10,787 bases of DNA. Source: Bacteroidota bacterium (GTDB taxonomy: Bacteria; Bacteroidota; Rhodothermia; Rhodothermales; UBA10348). The position numbers were made by a program, and so were the translations under genes. The stretch covers positions 1-10,787 of the forward strand of contig JAAZVD010000029.1 in NCBI GenBank assembly GCA_018623785.1, written 5' to 3'. The notes under the pieces are model-generated. The model did not search any database and was not told the origin of the DNA. It worked only from the letters and a program-made list of their open reading frames with translations. Shown piece after piece: positions 1-7,547 of the stretch. Position 1 is the stretch's first letter. Every line of letters begins with the position of its first letter.

Positions 1-102
1 AGGAGACAAACACGTCATTCTTGGCTGATTTGCTATATTCTCGCAGCGTATTCCTTCGCTCCCGAAGATTAACAACGGCTTCCCTTCTCCAGACCTTTCA
101 GA

Positions 103-2973
103 TTGTCACCGTCAAGACGCAGCAACCACCACTGCAGGGTGAGCGTTGCTACCCGCCTGATCGCTTTGACAGTGGTCGCAGCGATGCTGTCTTTTCTCGG
201 GATGCAGGCCCACGCGCAAGAGGTTCCCCCCGGCCGGGAGGTTAGCGGCAGGTATACCATGGCTTGGCGTGGCGTTGTCTTGGATGATGCCTTGAGGCAG
301 TTTCGCGAAGCCACACGTCTCGATATCTCCTGGGACCCCCTGCTTACTGAAGGAAAGCGTGCGTTCTGTGTGGCGGAGCAGCTGACGGCAGAGGGCGTCT
401 TGACGTGTTTACTTGATGGTACAGGACTGGATTACATCCGGCGCTCGAATGGTTTATACGTCCTTGAAATTGCTGCGGAGGGTCCTGCTCTCTACGGTAA
501 TCTGAGAGGTATCGTCCTTGACGGTGAAACAGCTCAGCCCCTGTCCTACGCGCACATTCTCGTGGCCGATGTCAACCGCGCCAGTATTGCCAATCTGGAC
601 GGGCTGTTCATATTTCCGCGACTCGTGGCGGGTCAATACGATATTCGTGTGAGCCATCTGGGCTATGAGACGGCCGAGAAGACCATCACGATTGCAGCGG
701 GCACCAGTGAAAGTATTGAGGTCGTCCTTTCATCCGGAGAGCCGCTATTGATCTCACAGGTCATCGTAGACGGGATCGGCATGATGCCCTCTTCCACGTT
801 ACTGGGGGCACCCCAAGCGACGCAGGAGGAGGTGACTAACGAATTGTCCGCCGGTACATCCGGTTTGATTCGCAGTCTGGACGCCTTGCCCGGCGTACGC
901 GTAAATGACGCAACGGCAGACATTCATATCCAAGGTGGAGAAGCTGGAGAGCACCAATTCAGGCTGGATGGAGCTCCGGTATTCTTACCACTCAACGTTG
1001 CCTCGTTCATCGGTCCCTTCAGTCCGTTTGCGCTTGGTAAGATTACGGTAAACAAGGCTGGGTTTGGCGCTCCAATCGGCTCTCAGATTTCAGGAGTCAT
1101 AGCGGCTGAGCATGACTTGCGAGCACCATCGTCACGAGTAAGTAGTATCGGTAGCAACAACCAGTTTACTGTTCAGGTCGATCCGCTATCGTCGAATGCC
1201 CGTCATACCGGATACTGGTTACGCCCCTCGGGTAGTACGGTGACTACGCTCGGCGCGGCTCGCGTGGGAACCTGGAGCCTGATGGCCCCTCCTTCGCTGG
1301 CTCGTCTGATGGATGAGTGGAACGTGATAGATACGTTCCTGCTTTCAGCTTTTGCCGAGCAAAACACGCCATTTGCCAACTTTCCTGCCAGCGGCGACCC
1401 CGCCATTCAGTTTGCCGACATCCATGCGGCCACCAAGATCCAATCCGGTCTGCGCACAATTACAGGATCGACCTATTGGGGATATTCAAGTCTAGGCAAC
1501 AGTCTTTCGGAAGTAGATCTGCTGTCTCAAGGTGGTTCGAATCCCGTTCGCAATACGTTCAAGGACCTGTACTCGTGGCAGAACGGCATGGCAAATCTGC
1601 GGATTTCTGATGTCCGATCAGCCCGTCTGCTTACCTCGTTTTCTGCAAGAGGCTCACTCTACCGATTGCGGCATGATTTTGATGCGTCGGACGCGCTGTC
1701 ATCAGGGAGTGCTGAGGACGATGGAAACAGGGTTTATGAGATCGGGCTCGGTACAGATGTCAGCTATTTTCCCGGTGGCCAGCATGAATTGGAGATGGGG
1801 GCTGAGTGGATTCTGACGGGTAGCCGATTCAGAGTCGCCGGTACGCAGCAATTCCCGCTTGTGCATATCTCCTCCGGTTGGCGTTTGGCTACGTACGTCC
1901 AAGATCGGGTACGCCTCGGTGATCACGGAGTGCTCGAAGGAGGGTCGCGGTTTACTTGGCTGCAGGCAACGCGCTCGCTGTATGCCGAGCCTCGGTTGTC
2001 GGCACGTTTTGACTGGCCGACTACACCCGTGGGAGGGGTCTCCCTTTATGTCGGTTCGGGACTTTATCGGCAGTTTGTATCGCAGTTCGACATCAGCAGT
2101 CGCAGTCCACGGACGTTCGTCTCATCCACCCGCTTCTGGATGGGTAATGATCACAGTGTGACGCCTCCAAAGGCAGCCCACGTAACGGCAGAAATGCTCA
2201 TTCTCCCCAATCGTAAGTGGTCTCTGACCCTTGAGTCGTTTTACAAGCGTCAGTATCACATTCTGTCGGTAGACTATTCTGCTGCAACAAGCAGCCTTTC
2301 GTCATTGGACCAGGAAGCTTTCCTTAACACCACTCGCGGCTATTCGTACGGTGTGTCAGGCAGCGTAAAACGCCGTGTTGGGCCGGGAAATATCAAGATC
2401 CGCTTCGATCACACCCGATCAATGCGCCAAATCCGTAACCTTTTTGATGATCGAATGCTGACCGTGCCATGGAATGAGCCGCTGCGGCTGGAACTATCGG
2501 CTGATGTAGCACCCTGGCGACGTCTCGTCTTGCTAGGTCGGTGGCGCAGCATCTGGGGCCGAGAGTGGGGCTATCGCAAGGCGTACTATGACTTCCTCAG
2601 TGCACATCTCAACGACATCGACACCCTGCTGGATCAGATGCGTGAAAATGGTGTTTCTGCCGATGCCATTCGCCGTGTCGAGCGCCAGATACTCAACTAT
2701 AACCTGACCAACCCTACGGCCCACTCCTTGCCTGCTATCCACCAACTGGATCTAAGTGCAGCCTACTCTTTTCGCCTCGGGGAGTACTCCCTGCAGGTGC
2801 GCACAGACATCGTGAACATGATGAACACTCGTAATACGGCAGAGTGGCGCTTCGAGATGGATGAAGAGACCTACTTCGGAGGGGGTGAGCTTTCCTCTAC
2901 CGGCCTGTTGGAACGCTCCAAACGTCTCCTACTTCCCCGTGTGATCTCCGTCGCCGCTCGCCTGACGTGGTAA
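103..2973 (+). CDS. TonB-dependent outer-membrane receptor with N-terminal STN domain (FecA-like transducer type)
   Basis: Outer-membrane beta-barrel receptor that would import a ligand using TonB energy; the ligand cannot be told from sequence. Visible order in the 956-residue product: signal peptide ending AHA38|QE; STN domain about 49-123 (with a Cys89/Cys102 pair); carboxypeptidase-regulatory-like beta-sandwich about 132-212; plug about 230-340, with LPGVRV and the IHIQGGEAGEHQFRLDG stretch; then barrel strands to a terminal aromatic in SVAARLTW, as expected for BAM-dependent insertion. In FecA-type proteins the STN domain contacts an inner-membrane anti-sigma factor, so a signalling role is possible but inferred. 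No SusD-like partner follows, because the next gene is convergent. The start is uncertain: the codon at 103 is TTG with no clear Shine-Dalgarno, and GTG at 139 would give a cleaner 26-residue signal peptide. The 3' end overlaps lspA by 45 bp. Confidence 0.92.
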   Translation: MSPSRRSNHHCRVSVATRLIALTVVAAMLSFLGMQAHAQEVPPGREVSGRYTMAWRGVVLDDALRQFREATRLDISWDPLLTEGKRAFCVAEQLTAEGVLTCLLDGTGLDYIRRSNGLYVLEIAAEGPALYGNLRGIVLDGETAQPLSYAHILVADVNRASIANLDGLFIFPRLVAGQYDIRVSHLGYETAEKTITIAAGTSESIEVVLSSGEPLLISQVIVDGIGMMPSSTLLGAPQATQEEVTNELSAGTSGLIRSLDALPGVRVNDATADIHIQGGEAGEHQFRLDGAPVFLPLNVASFIGPFSPFALGKITVNKAGFGAPIGSQISGVIAAEHDLRAPSSRVSSIGSNNQFTVQVDPLSSNARHTGYWLRPSGSTVTTLGAARVGTWSLMAPPSLARLMDEWNVIDTFLLSAFAEQNTPFANFPASGDPAIQFADIHAATKIQSGLRTITGSTYWGYSSLGNSLSEVDLLSQGGSNPVRNTFKDLYSWQNGMANLRISDVRSARLLTSFSARGSLYRLRHDFDASDALSSGSAEDDGNRVYEIGLGTDVSYFPGGQHELEMGAEWILTGSRFRVAGTQQFPLVHISSGWRLATYVQDRVRLGDHGVLEGGSRFTWLQATRSLYAEPRLSARFDWPTTPVGGVSLYVGSGLYRQFVSQFDISSRSPRTFVSSTRFWMGNDHSVTPPKAAHVTAEMLILPNRKWSLTLESFYKRQYHILSVDYSAATSSLSSLDQEAFLNTTRGYSYGVSGSVKRRVGPGNIKIRFDHTRSMRQIRNLFDDRMLTVPWNEPLRLELSADVAPWRRLVLLGRWRSIWGREWGYRKAYYDFLSAHLNDIDTLLDQMRENGVSADAIRRVERQILNYNLTNPTAHSLPAIHQLDLSAAYSFRLGEYSLQVRTDIVNMMNTRNTAEWRFEMDEETYFGGGELSSTGLLERSKRLLLPRVISVAARLTW

Positions 2974-3687
2974 TTCTGCGGTCTCTGGCTGCGTGACTTT
3001 GATGCCAGGGCCCTTCTCGTTTGGACTCGGCACGGTCGCCACTTCCTCGCTAGCTCGATCCGTAAACGCCGGCACCTCCCCTGCCTGCCCCTTTTCAACC
3101 AGCTCATGAAAGCCGCGTTGGAAAAAAAGTATACCAGCGACCCCCACGACGATGGCCATATCTGCTACATTCCAGATAGGAAACAATGCCAGGTACTTTC
3201 CACCCAGAACGGGGATGCTATCAGGAACAATGCCCCGCCAGACGTTCACATGGATGAAGTCTACCACTTTACCCAGGAAAAGCGGGTCGTCGTAGAGGAT
3301 TTTACCATAGAAAACACGATCGATGATATTGCCCAAGGCGCCTCCAAGGACCATGCTGAGTCCAATCCGGTAGGGCCCATATATCCCACCAACGTTGTAC
3401 AGGTACACAACGATCAGTATCGTCGCCACAAGGGATAGGATACTGATAAGGGCTGGAGGCCCGAATTGCATTCCGAATGCTATCCCGGGGTTTTCTGTGA
3501 AGGTCAACTTGAGCCAATCACCCAGTAACGCGATGGATTGACCTTTGTACATCGTTTTTAAAACGATGACTTTAGTTACCTGATCGATCACGACGATCAT
3601 GAGAACGAGCATGGCCGACCGGGTAACCCACGTTGTAGATGGTTTGCTTTCCATGTTCAGTGGAATCGATACGGAGGCAGTTGCCAC
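2929..3687 (-). CDS. lspA: Lipoprotein signal peptidase (signal peptidase II)
   Basis: Inner-membrane aspartyl protease that cleaves signal peptides from diacylated prolipoproteins. The 252-residue product shows the family landmarks: a first membrane helix with VIDQVTK (about 33-39), TENPGIAFG (64-72), the first catalytic-Asp region GGALGNIIDR (Asp123), VVDFI (141-145) and the second catalytic-Asp region FPIWNVADM (Asp176), with four hydrophobic segments. Typical LspA is about 150-200 residues; this one has a hydrophilic C-terminal tail from about 198 to 252, rich in Glu, Pro, Gly and Thr, which is not part of the enzyme. The last 14 codons plus the stop lie inside the 3' end of the convergent receptor gene. 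The start used is GTG at 3687, 18 nt after the upstream dksA-like stop; ATG at 3654 is an alternative that leaves only a short N-terminus before helix 1. Probably the last gene of the ileS transcript. Confidence 0.95.
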   Translation of the reverse strand: MATASVSIPLNMESKPSTTWVTRSAMLVLMIVVIDQVTKVIVLKTMYKGQSIALLGDWLKLTFTENPGIAFGMQFGPPALISILSLVATILIVVYLYNVGGIYGPYRIGLSMVLGGALGNIIDRVFYGKILYDDPLFLGKVVDFIHVNVWRGIVPDSIPVLGGKYLALFPIWNVADMAIVVGVAGILFFQRGFHELVEKGQAGEVPAFTDRASEEVATVPSPNEKGPGIKVTQPETAELPRQASGDGDHTGK

Positions 3688-3705
3688 CGGCCATCGACCG
3701 CTATC

Positions 3706-4119
3706 CTACTTTTTCTGAGCCAGTTTGGCCTCGATGGAAATCTCGGTGTGCGGGACCGCTTCAAGGCGTTCTTTTGCAATCGGGTTACCGGATACCTTAC
3801 AAATACCGTAGGTCTTGTTCTCGATCCGTTCCAAGGCACGATCTAGATAGCCAACGTACTTCTGCTCCCGTGCAATCATGAGGTACAGTTTTTCACGCTC
3901 CATAGCATCCGTACCAGCATCGGCCATGTGGAAACTGTAGGCGGTATCGTTTTCCGCCTGCTCTCGAGCATCCGCTAATTGGGAGCGCATACGCTCCACA
4001 TCTTCGGTTGCCTTCTCCCGCTTGGCAAGAATCAATCCTTTGAAATGGTCAAGGTCGGCATCGCTGAAGGCTGAGACAGGATTTTTTGCCTCGGCCTTGA
4101 GTTTTTTGTCGTCTGCCAT
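3706..4119 (-). CDS. TraR/DksA family transcriptional regulator, cysteine-poor form
   Basis: Member of the DksA/TraR family, which binds the RNA polymerase secondary channel and modulates initiation, often with ppGpp. The 137-residue product has a Lys-rich N-terminus, a long coiled-coil hairpin (about 18-100) whose tip region reads HMADAGTDAMEREK (64-77), with the acidic tip residues expected to reach the active site, and a C-terminal globular part YGICKVSGNPIAKERLEAVP followed by a helix. The four zinc-binding cysteines of E. coli DksA are mostly replaced: Cys107, Ser110, Ser128 and Ala131. Zinc binding is therefore unlikely. From memory, related Bacteroidota proteins also lack these cysteines, so this is probably a lineage form rather than decay. 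The ATG start is preceded by a strong GGGAGGA four bases upstream. It lies 28 nt after ileS and 18 nt before lspA, consistent with cotranscription. Confidence 0.93.
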   Translation of the reverse strand: MADDKKLKAEAKNPVSAFSDADLDHFKGLILAKREKATEDVERMRSQLADAREQAENDTAYSFHMADAGTDAMEREKLYLMIAREQKYVGYLDRALERIENKTYGICKVSGNPIAKERLEAVPHTEISIEAKLAQKK

Positions 4120-4123
4120 AAAA

Positions 4124-4130
4124 TCCTCCC
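4124..4130 (-). promoter_or_regulatory. Strong ribosome binding site of the dksA-like gene
   Basis: GGGAGGA on the minus strand, four bases before the ATG at 4119. It fixes the start of the dksA-like gene and stands out because ileS, just upstream, shows no Shine-Dalgarno at its own start. Confidence 0.8.
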
Positions 4131-4147
4131 GATTATACGGTACAGTC

Positions 4148-7100
4148 TTAGCCGGTTTTTGCCAGCCGAATACTGATCGTCAGCCACTCTGAATTGATAT
4201 CGAACTCCGAGGTCAAGTCTCCCCCGCAATCTTCGCCCTCAATCAACTCGAGACTCAACGTCTCGTTCCGAATCCATGCACAGTGTTCGGACATGGTATC
4301 GGCGATTACGTCTGAACCTTTCCATACGGTGTGGATGCGATCCGTAACCTCATAGTCGACCTCTTTCCGCATATTCTGAATGCGATTGATGATCTCTCTC
4401 GCCATTCCCTCCTTGCGGAGCACGTCATTGAGTTCCGTGTCGAGGGCAACCGTCGTACGTCCCTCCTGGCCCACAAGCCACCCCTCAACACCTTCGCTGA
4501 CCACCTCGATATCGTCTCCTGAAAGGACCACTGTTTCACCATCCAGGTCCAGCGTCAGGCTACCATTCTCGGCGAAGGCATCAATCTGATCGTCGGATAG
4601 ATTACGGATGGCAGCATTAGCCGCCTTCATCAAGGCGCCCAGGCGTTTCCCAAGGGCCTTGAAGTTGGGTTTAGCCTGCCGGGTTACGACTGAAGACGAT
4701 CCATGGACATATTCAATCCGCTTGACGTTCGTCTCGTCGCGAATGATATCTGCAACGCTATCAATGGCCTGTTCTTCTACACCCGGTCCCGTTACCACCA
4801 TGATACGCGGTAAGGGTTGACGCACGTTCATCGAGGCGGTGTTGCGCAAACCAAGAACGATAGAGGAGATCGTACGGGCCAGGTACATGCGATGCTCCAA
4901 GGCATCATCGAACGCACCCTTCCATTCCTCGGCGCATGGAAATGACGTCAAGTGGACAGATTCCTCGGTATGCAATCCCATGACGCCATTGACCGCACTG
5001 AAGAGCCATTCGGCATAGAATGGAGAAATCGGGGCCATCAAGCGACTGATAGCCAGTAGACACTCCGCAACAGTGTGGTAGGCGGCCGTTTTACTGTATG
5101 TATCGACATCGCCACCCTTCGCGCTCCAAAAGCGCCGGCGGTTGCGACGGATGTACCAGTTTGACAGCTCATCAACGAACTGCTCCACGGCACGGGCTGC
5201 CCGTGTGGGATTATACTCATCCAGTGCAGAAGACACGGCAACCGTTGTTGAGTGCAGCCTGGACAGGATCCATCGGTCCATTTCCGTCCGGTCGGCAACC
5301 GGAATGGCACCCGACCCATCAAAGTCATCCACGTTGGCATAGGTGGCAAAGAAGGCATACACGTTGGAAAGCGTGTTGAAGAACTTTCGCTGCGTTTCCA
5401 CGATCCCCCGCTCAGAGAACTTCAGGTTCTCCCAAGGCGGCGTGTTACTCATCATGTACCAGCGGATGACATCGACGCCGTGCTTTTCGATGAGGGCAAA
5501 CGGATCTACAGCGTTCCCTTTGCTTTTGGACATCTTCTCGCCCTTCTCATCGAGAACAAGGCCGTTGACCACCACATTGCGATACGCTACATCGTCCATG
5601 ACAAGGGCAGCAATAGCGTGCAGCGTGTAGAACCAGCCACGGGTCTGGTCCACTCCTTCCGCGATGAAATCTCCCGGGAAGTTGCGTTCGAAGACCTCTT
5701 TGTTCTCAAACGGATAGTGCCACTGTGCGAACGGCATGGCGCCCGAGTCGAACCAGACATCAATAAGGTCCTCGACCCTTCGCATGGTACCGCCGTCAGG
5801 AGCGGGCCAGGTCAGATCGTCGACGAAAGGACGATGCAGATCTACATCCTCATCGTTGTCAGGCAACTGGCCGGGACACTTCTCCCTCAGTTCGGCAATG
5901 GACCCGATGACTTCGATGTACTCTGAATCCGGCGCATCCGACTGCCATATGGGAAGTGGCGTCCCCCAGTAGCGGCGACGGCTCAGCGCCCAATCAACAT
6001 TGTTTCTCAGCCAGTCCCCGAATCGACCGGTGCCGATGCCTGCGGGCTGCCAGTTGATCGTATCATTGAGCGCCATCAGCCGGTCCTTTATGGCTGTGGT
6101 TCGGATAAACCAGCTTTCGACTGGGTAGCTCATTAGGGGCGTGCCCTTTCTCCAATCGTGCGGATAGTTGTGGAGGTAGGTTTCATGACGGTACATAAGG
6201 CCACGAGCACGCAATTCCTTGGATACCACTTTATCGGCGTCCTTGAACCACATACCGGCCACCAGGTCAATCTCTTCACGGAAGTGCCCGTCTGGCTGCA
6301 CCGCGTTAAGCATTGGCAGACCTACTTTCTGCGCTGTTTCATAGTCCTCTGCACCGAAGGCGGGTGCCGTATGGACTAGTCCCGTACCATCTTCCGTGGA
6401 GACATAGTCTGCCGGTACAATGCGCCAGGCATTCTCCGTTCCTTCCTCTCCTACGAAGTAATCGAAGAGGGGCTCGTAACATTTACCAATGAGGTCTTTG
6501 CCCTTGAATTCGTCCAGTACCTCGTACTCCTCGTTGATGACGCCGAGACGAGCCTTGGCCAAGATCATTTGGTGTTCGCCGATATCTTCGGTCGAAAGCT
6601 TGATCCGGACATAGTCGATGGACGGGCCGGCAGCGATGGCTACATTTGAAATCGTAGTCCAAGGTGTTGTAGTCCAAGCAAGGTAATAGAGGTTCGGGTC
6701 GTCGGCACTGCGGAACCGGGTGTAGATACTCGGATCCTGAACTTCTTTATATCCGAGGCTGACCTCGTGCGAGGAAAGCACTGTTCCCGATCCCGGGCTG
6801 TACCACTGAATCTTGAATCCTTGGTAGAGATACCCTTTTCGGTGCATCTCCTTCAGAAGCCACCAAACGCTCTCGATATAGGTAGACTTGAAAGTGATGT
6901 AGGGATCGTCAAGGTCCACCCAGTAACCCATCCGGATGGTCAAGTCGTCCCAAAGGCCTTTGTAGCGCAGGACGCTCTCTCGACAGGCGGCATTGTATTT
7001 GGCTATGCCATACTCCTCTACCTGATGCCGGCCTTCGAGACCGAGCTCCTTTTCAACCTCAATCTCTACCGGCAAGCCATGGGTGTCCCAACCGGCCTTC

Positions 7101-7342
7101 CTGTCTACACGGAAACCCTGCATGGTCTTGTACCGGCAGAAGGTATCCTTGATGGTACGGGCCATGACGTGATGGATACCCGGTTTACCGTTGGCTGTCG
7201 GCGGTCCTTCGTAAAACGTGAAGGACGGCGCACCATCACGCTGGGAAATACTTTTTTCGAATATTTCCTTCTCTTGCCAGAATGACAGGATGTCCTTTTC
7301 AAGACGGTCTGCGGAAACGTCCGTTGACTCGGGAAACGCCAT
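4148..7342 (-). CDS. ileS: Isoleucyl-tRNA synthetase, type 2 (IleRS2)
   Basis: Cytoplasmic class I synthetase that charges tRNA-Ile and edits valine. At 1064 residues it has the length of the type 2 (eukaryote-like) enzymes rather than the roughly 940 of type 1, and it lacks the C-terminal cysteine zinc site of type 1. The HIGH signature reads GIHH (55-58, after ANGKP), that is GXHH instead of HXGH. KMSKS is intact (603-607, in EKMSKSKGN). The CP1 editing domain shows the Thr-rich WTTTPWT (223-229) and the GAEDY segment with the conserved editing Asp333. WFDSG and the GVDQTRGWFYT strand of the Rossmann core are present. The ATG at 7342 has no visible Shine-Dalgarno. A TAnnTTTG promoter-like element lies about 70 nt upstream. 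It is followed by the dksA-like gene and lspA with short gaps, so it probably heads that operon. No T-box leader is seen. Confidence 0.97.
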   Translation of the reverse strand: MAFPESTDVSADRLEKDILSFWQEKEIFEKSISQRDGAPSFTFYEGPPTANGKPGIHHVMARTIKDTFCRYKTMQGFRVDRKAGWDTHGLPVEIEVEKELGLEGRHQVEEYGIAKYNAACRESVLRYKGLWDDLTIRMGYWVDLDDPYITFKSTYIESVWWLLKEMHRKGYLYQGFKIQWYSPGSGTVLSSHEVSLGYKEVQDPSIYTRFRSADDPNLYYLAWTTTPWTTISNVAIAAGPSIDYVRIKLSTEDIGEHQMILAKARLGVINEEYEVLDEFKGKDLIGKCYEPLFDYFVGEEGTENAWRIVPADYVSTEDGTGLVHTAPAFGAEDYETAQKVGLPMLNAVQPDGHFREEIDLVAGMWFKDADKVVSKELRARGLMYRHETYLHNYPHDWRKGTPLMSYPVESWFIRTTAIKDRLMALNDTINWQPAGIGTGRFGDWLRNNVDWALSRRRYWGTPLPIWQSDAPDSEYIEVIGSIAELREKCPGQLPDNDEDVDLHRPFVDDLTWPAPDGGTMRRVEDLIDVWFDSGAMPFAQWHYPFENKEVFERNFPGDFIAEGVDQTRGWFYTLHAIAALVMDDVAYRNVVVNGLVLDEKGEKMSKSKGNAVDPFALIEKHGVDVIRWYMMSNTPPWENLKFSERGIVETQRKFFNTLSNVYAFFATYANVDDFDGSGAIPVADRTEMDRWILSRLHSTTVAVSSALDEYNPTRAARAVEQFVDELSNWYIRRNRRRFWSAKGGDVDTYSKTAAYHTVAECLLAISRLMAPISPFYAEWLFSAVNGVMGLHTEESVHLTSFPCAEEWKGAFDDALEHRMYLARTISSIVLGLRNTASMNVRQPLPRIMVVTGPGVEEQAIDSVADIIRDETNVKRIEYVHGSSSVVTRQAKPNFKALGKRLGALMKAANAAIRNLSDDQIDAFAENGSLTLDLDGETVVLSGDDIEVVSEGVEGWLVGQEGRTTVALDTELNDVLRKEGMAREIINRIQNMRKEVDYEVTDRIHTVWKGSDVIADTMSEHCAWIRNETLSLELIEGEDCGGDLTSEFDINSEWLTISIRLAKTG

Positions 7343-7412
7343 GGGAAATAGAGGCGATGGATGATGAAATCAGAGGGCCCTGCGCCCCGGTTTGAGGCTT
7401 CAGAGACGGCGT

Positions 7413-7420
7413 CAAATATA
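7413..7420 (-). promoter_or_regulatory. Candidate promoter -7 element for ileS
   Basis: TATATTTG on the minus strand matches the Bacteroidota -7 consensus TAnnTTTG. It sits 71-78 nt upstream of the ileS ATG in the 205-bp gap (7343-7547) between the phosphorylase stop and ileS. A TTG lies 14 nt upstream of it, which is closer than the usual -33 spacing, so only the -7 half is convincing. The rest of the gap shows no good hairpin-plus-U-run terminator for the phosphorylase gene and no credible small gene. Confidence 0.35.
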
Positions 7421-7547
7421 GCGAATCATGCGCCCAAGAGCCCATCCGCGTGCAATAGCCAGCCGTAATTAGGGGATTCCTCAAAGAACGTCGTTCACAC
7501 GGGGCACGCAGCGCTCTTCGGGCGTGAAAGCTGGCACAAAACTCCTC

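Noticed and set aside
21..245. Short plus-strand open frame (74 codons) overlapping the receptor's signal peptide region.
   Set aside because: It has no protein features and lies in another frame over a coding start with a clear signal peptide; the AGGAGA at positions 1-6 is too far from its first codon to support it.
1534..1544. GGTTCGAATCC on the plus strand looks like a tRNA T-arm.
   Set aside because: The flanking bases do not form a five-pair T stem, no anticodon or acceptor arms fit around it, and it lies inside the receptor reading frame.
4132..4137. Perfect TATAAT on the minus strand between ileS and the dksA-like gene.
   Set aside because: A start about seven bases downstream would fall inside the ribosome binding site, and there is no -35 at a usual distance, so it is probably chance in a 28-bp gap.
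5252..5926. Long plus-strand open frame (224 codons) opposite ileS.
   Set aside because: It is antisense to a strongly conserved part of IleRS and its translation shows no domain or membrane pattern; it is a shadow of the ileS codon structure.
6767..7285. Plus-strand open frame (172 codons) opposite the 5' part of ileS.
   Set aside because: Same reason: it mirrors ileS, has no recognisable protein features and no ribosome binding site supporting it.
7299..7484. Small minus-strand open frame (61 codons) running from the ileS leader into its start, as a possible leader peptide.
   Set aside because: It begins near or before the candidate promoter, has no ribosome binding site and no isoleucine run or attenuator-like hairpins.
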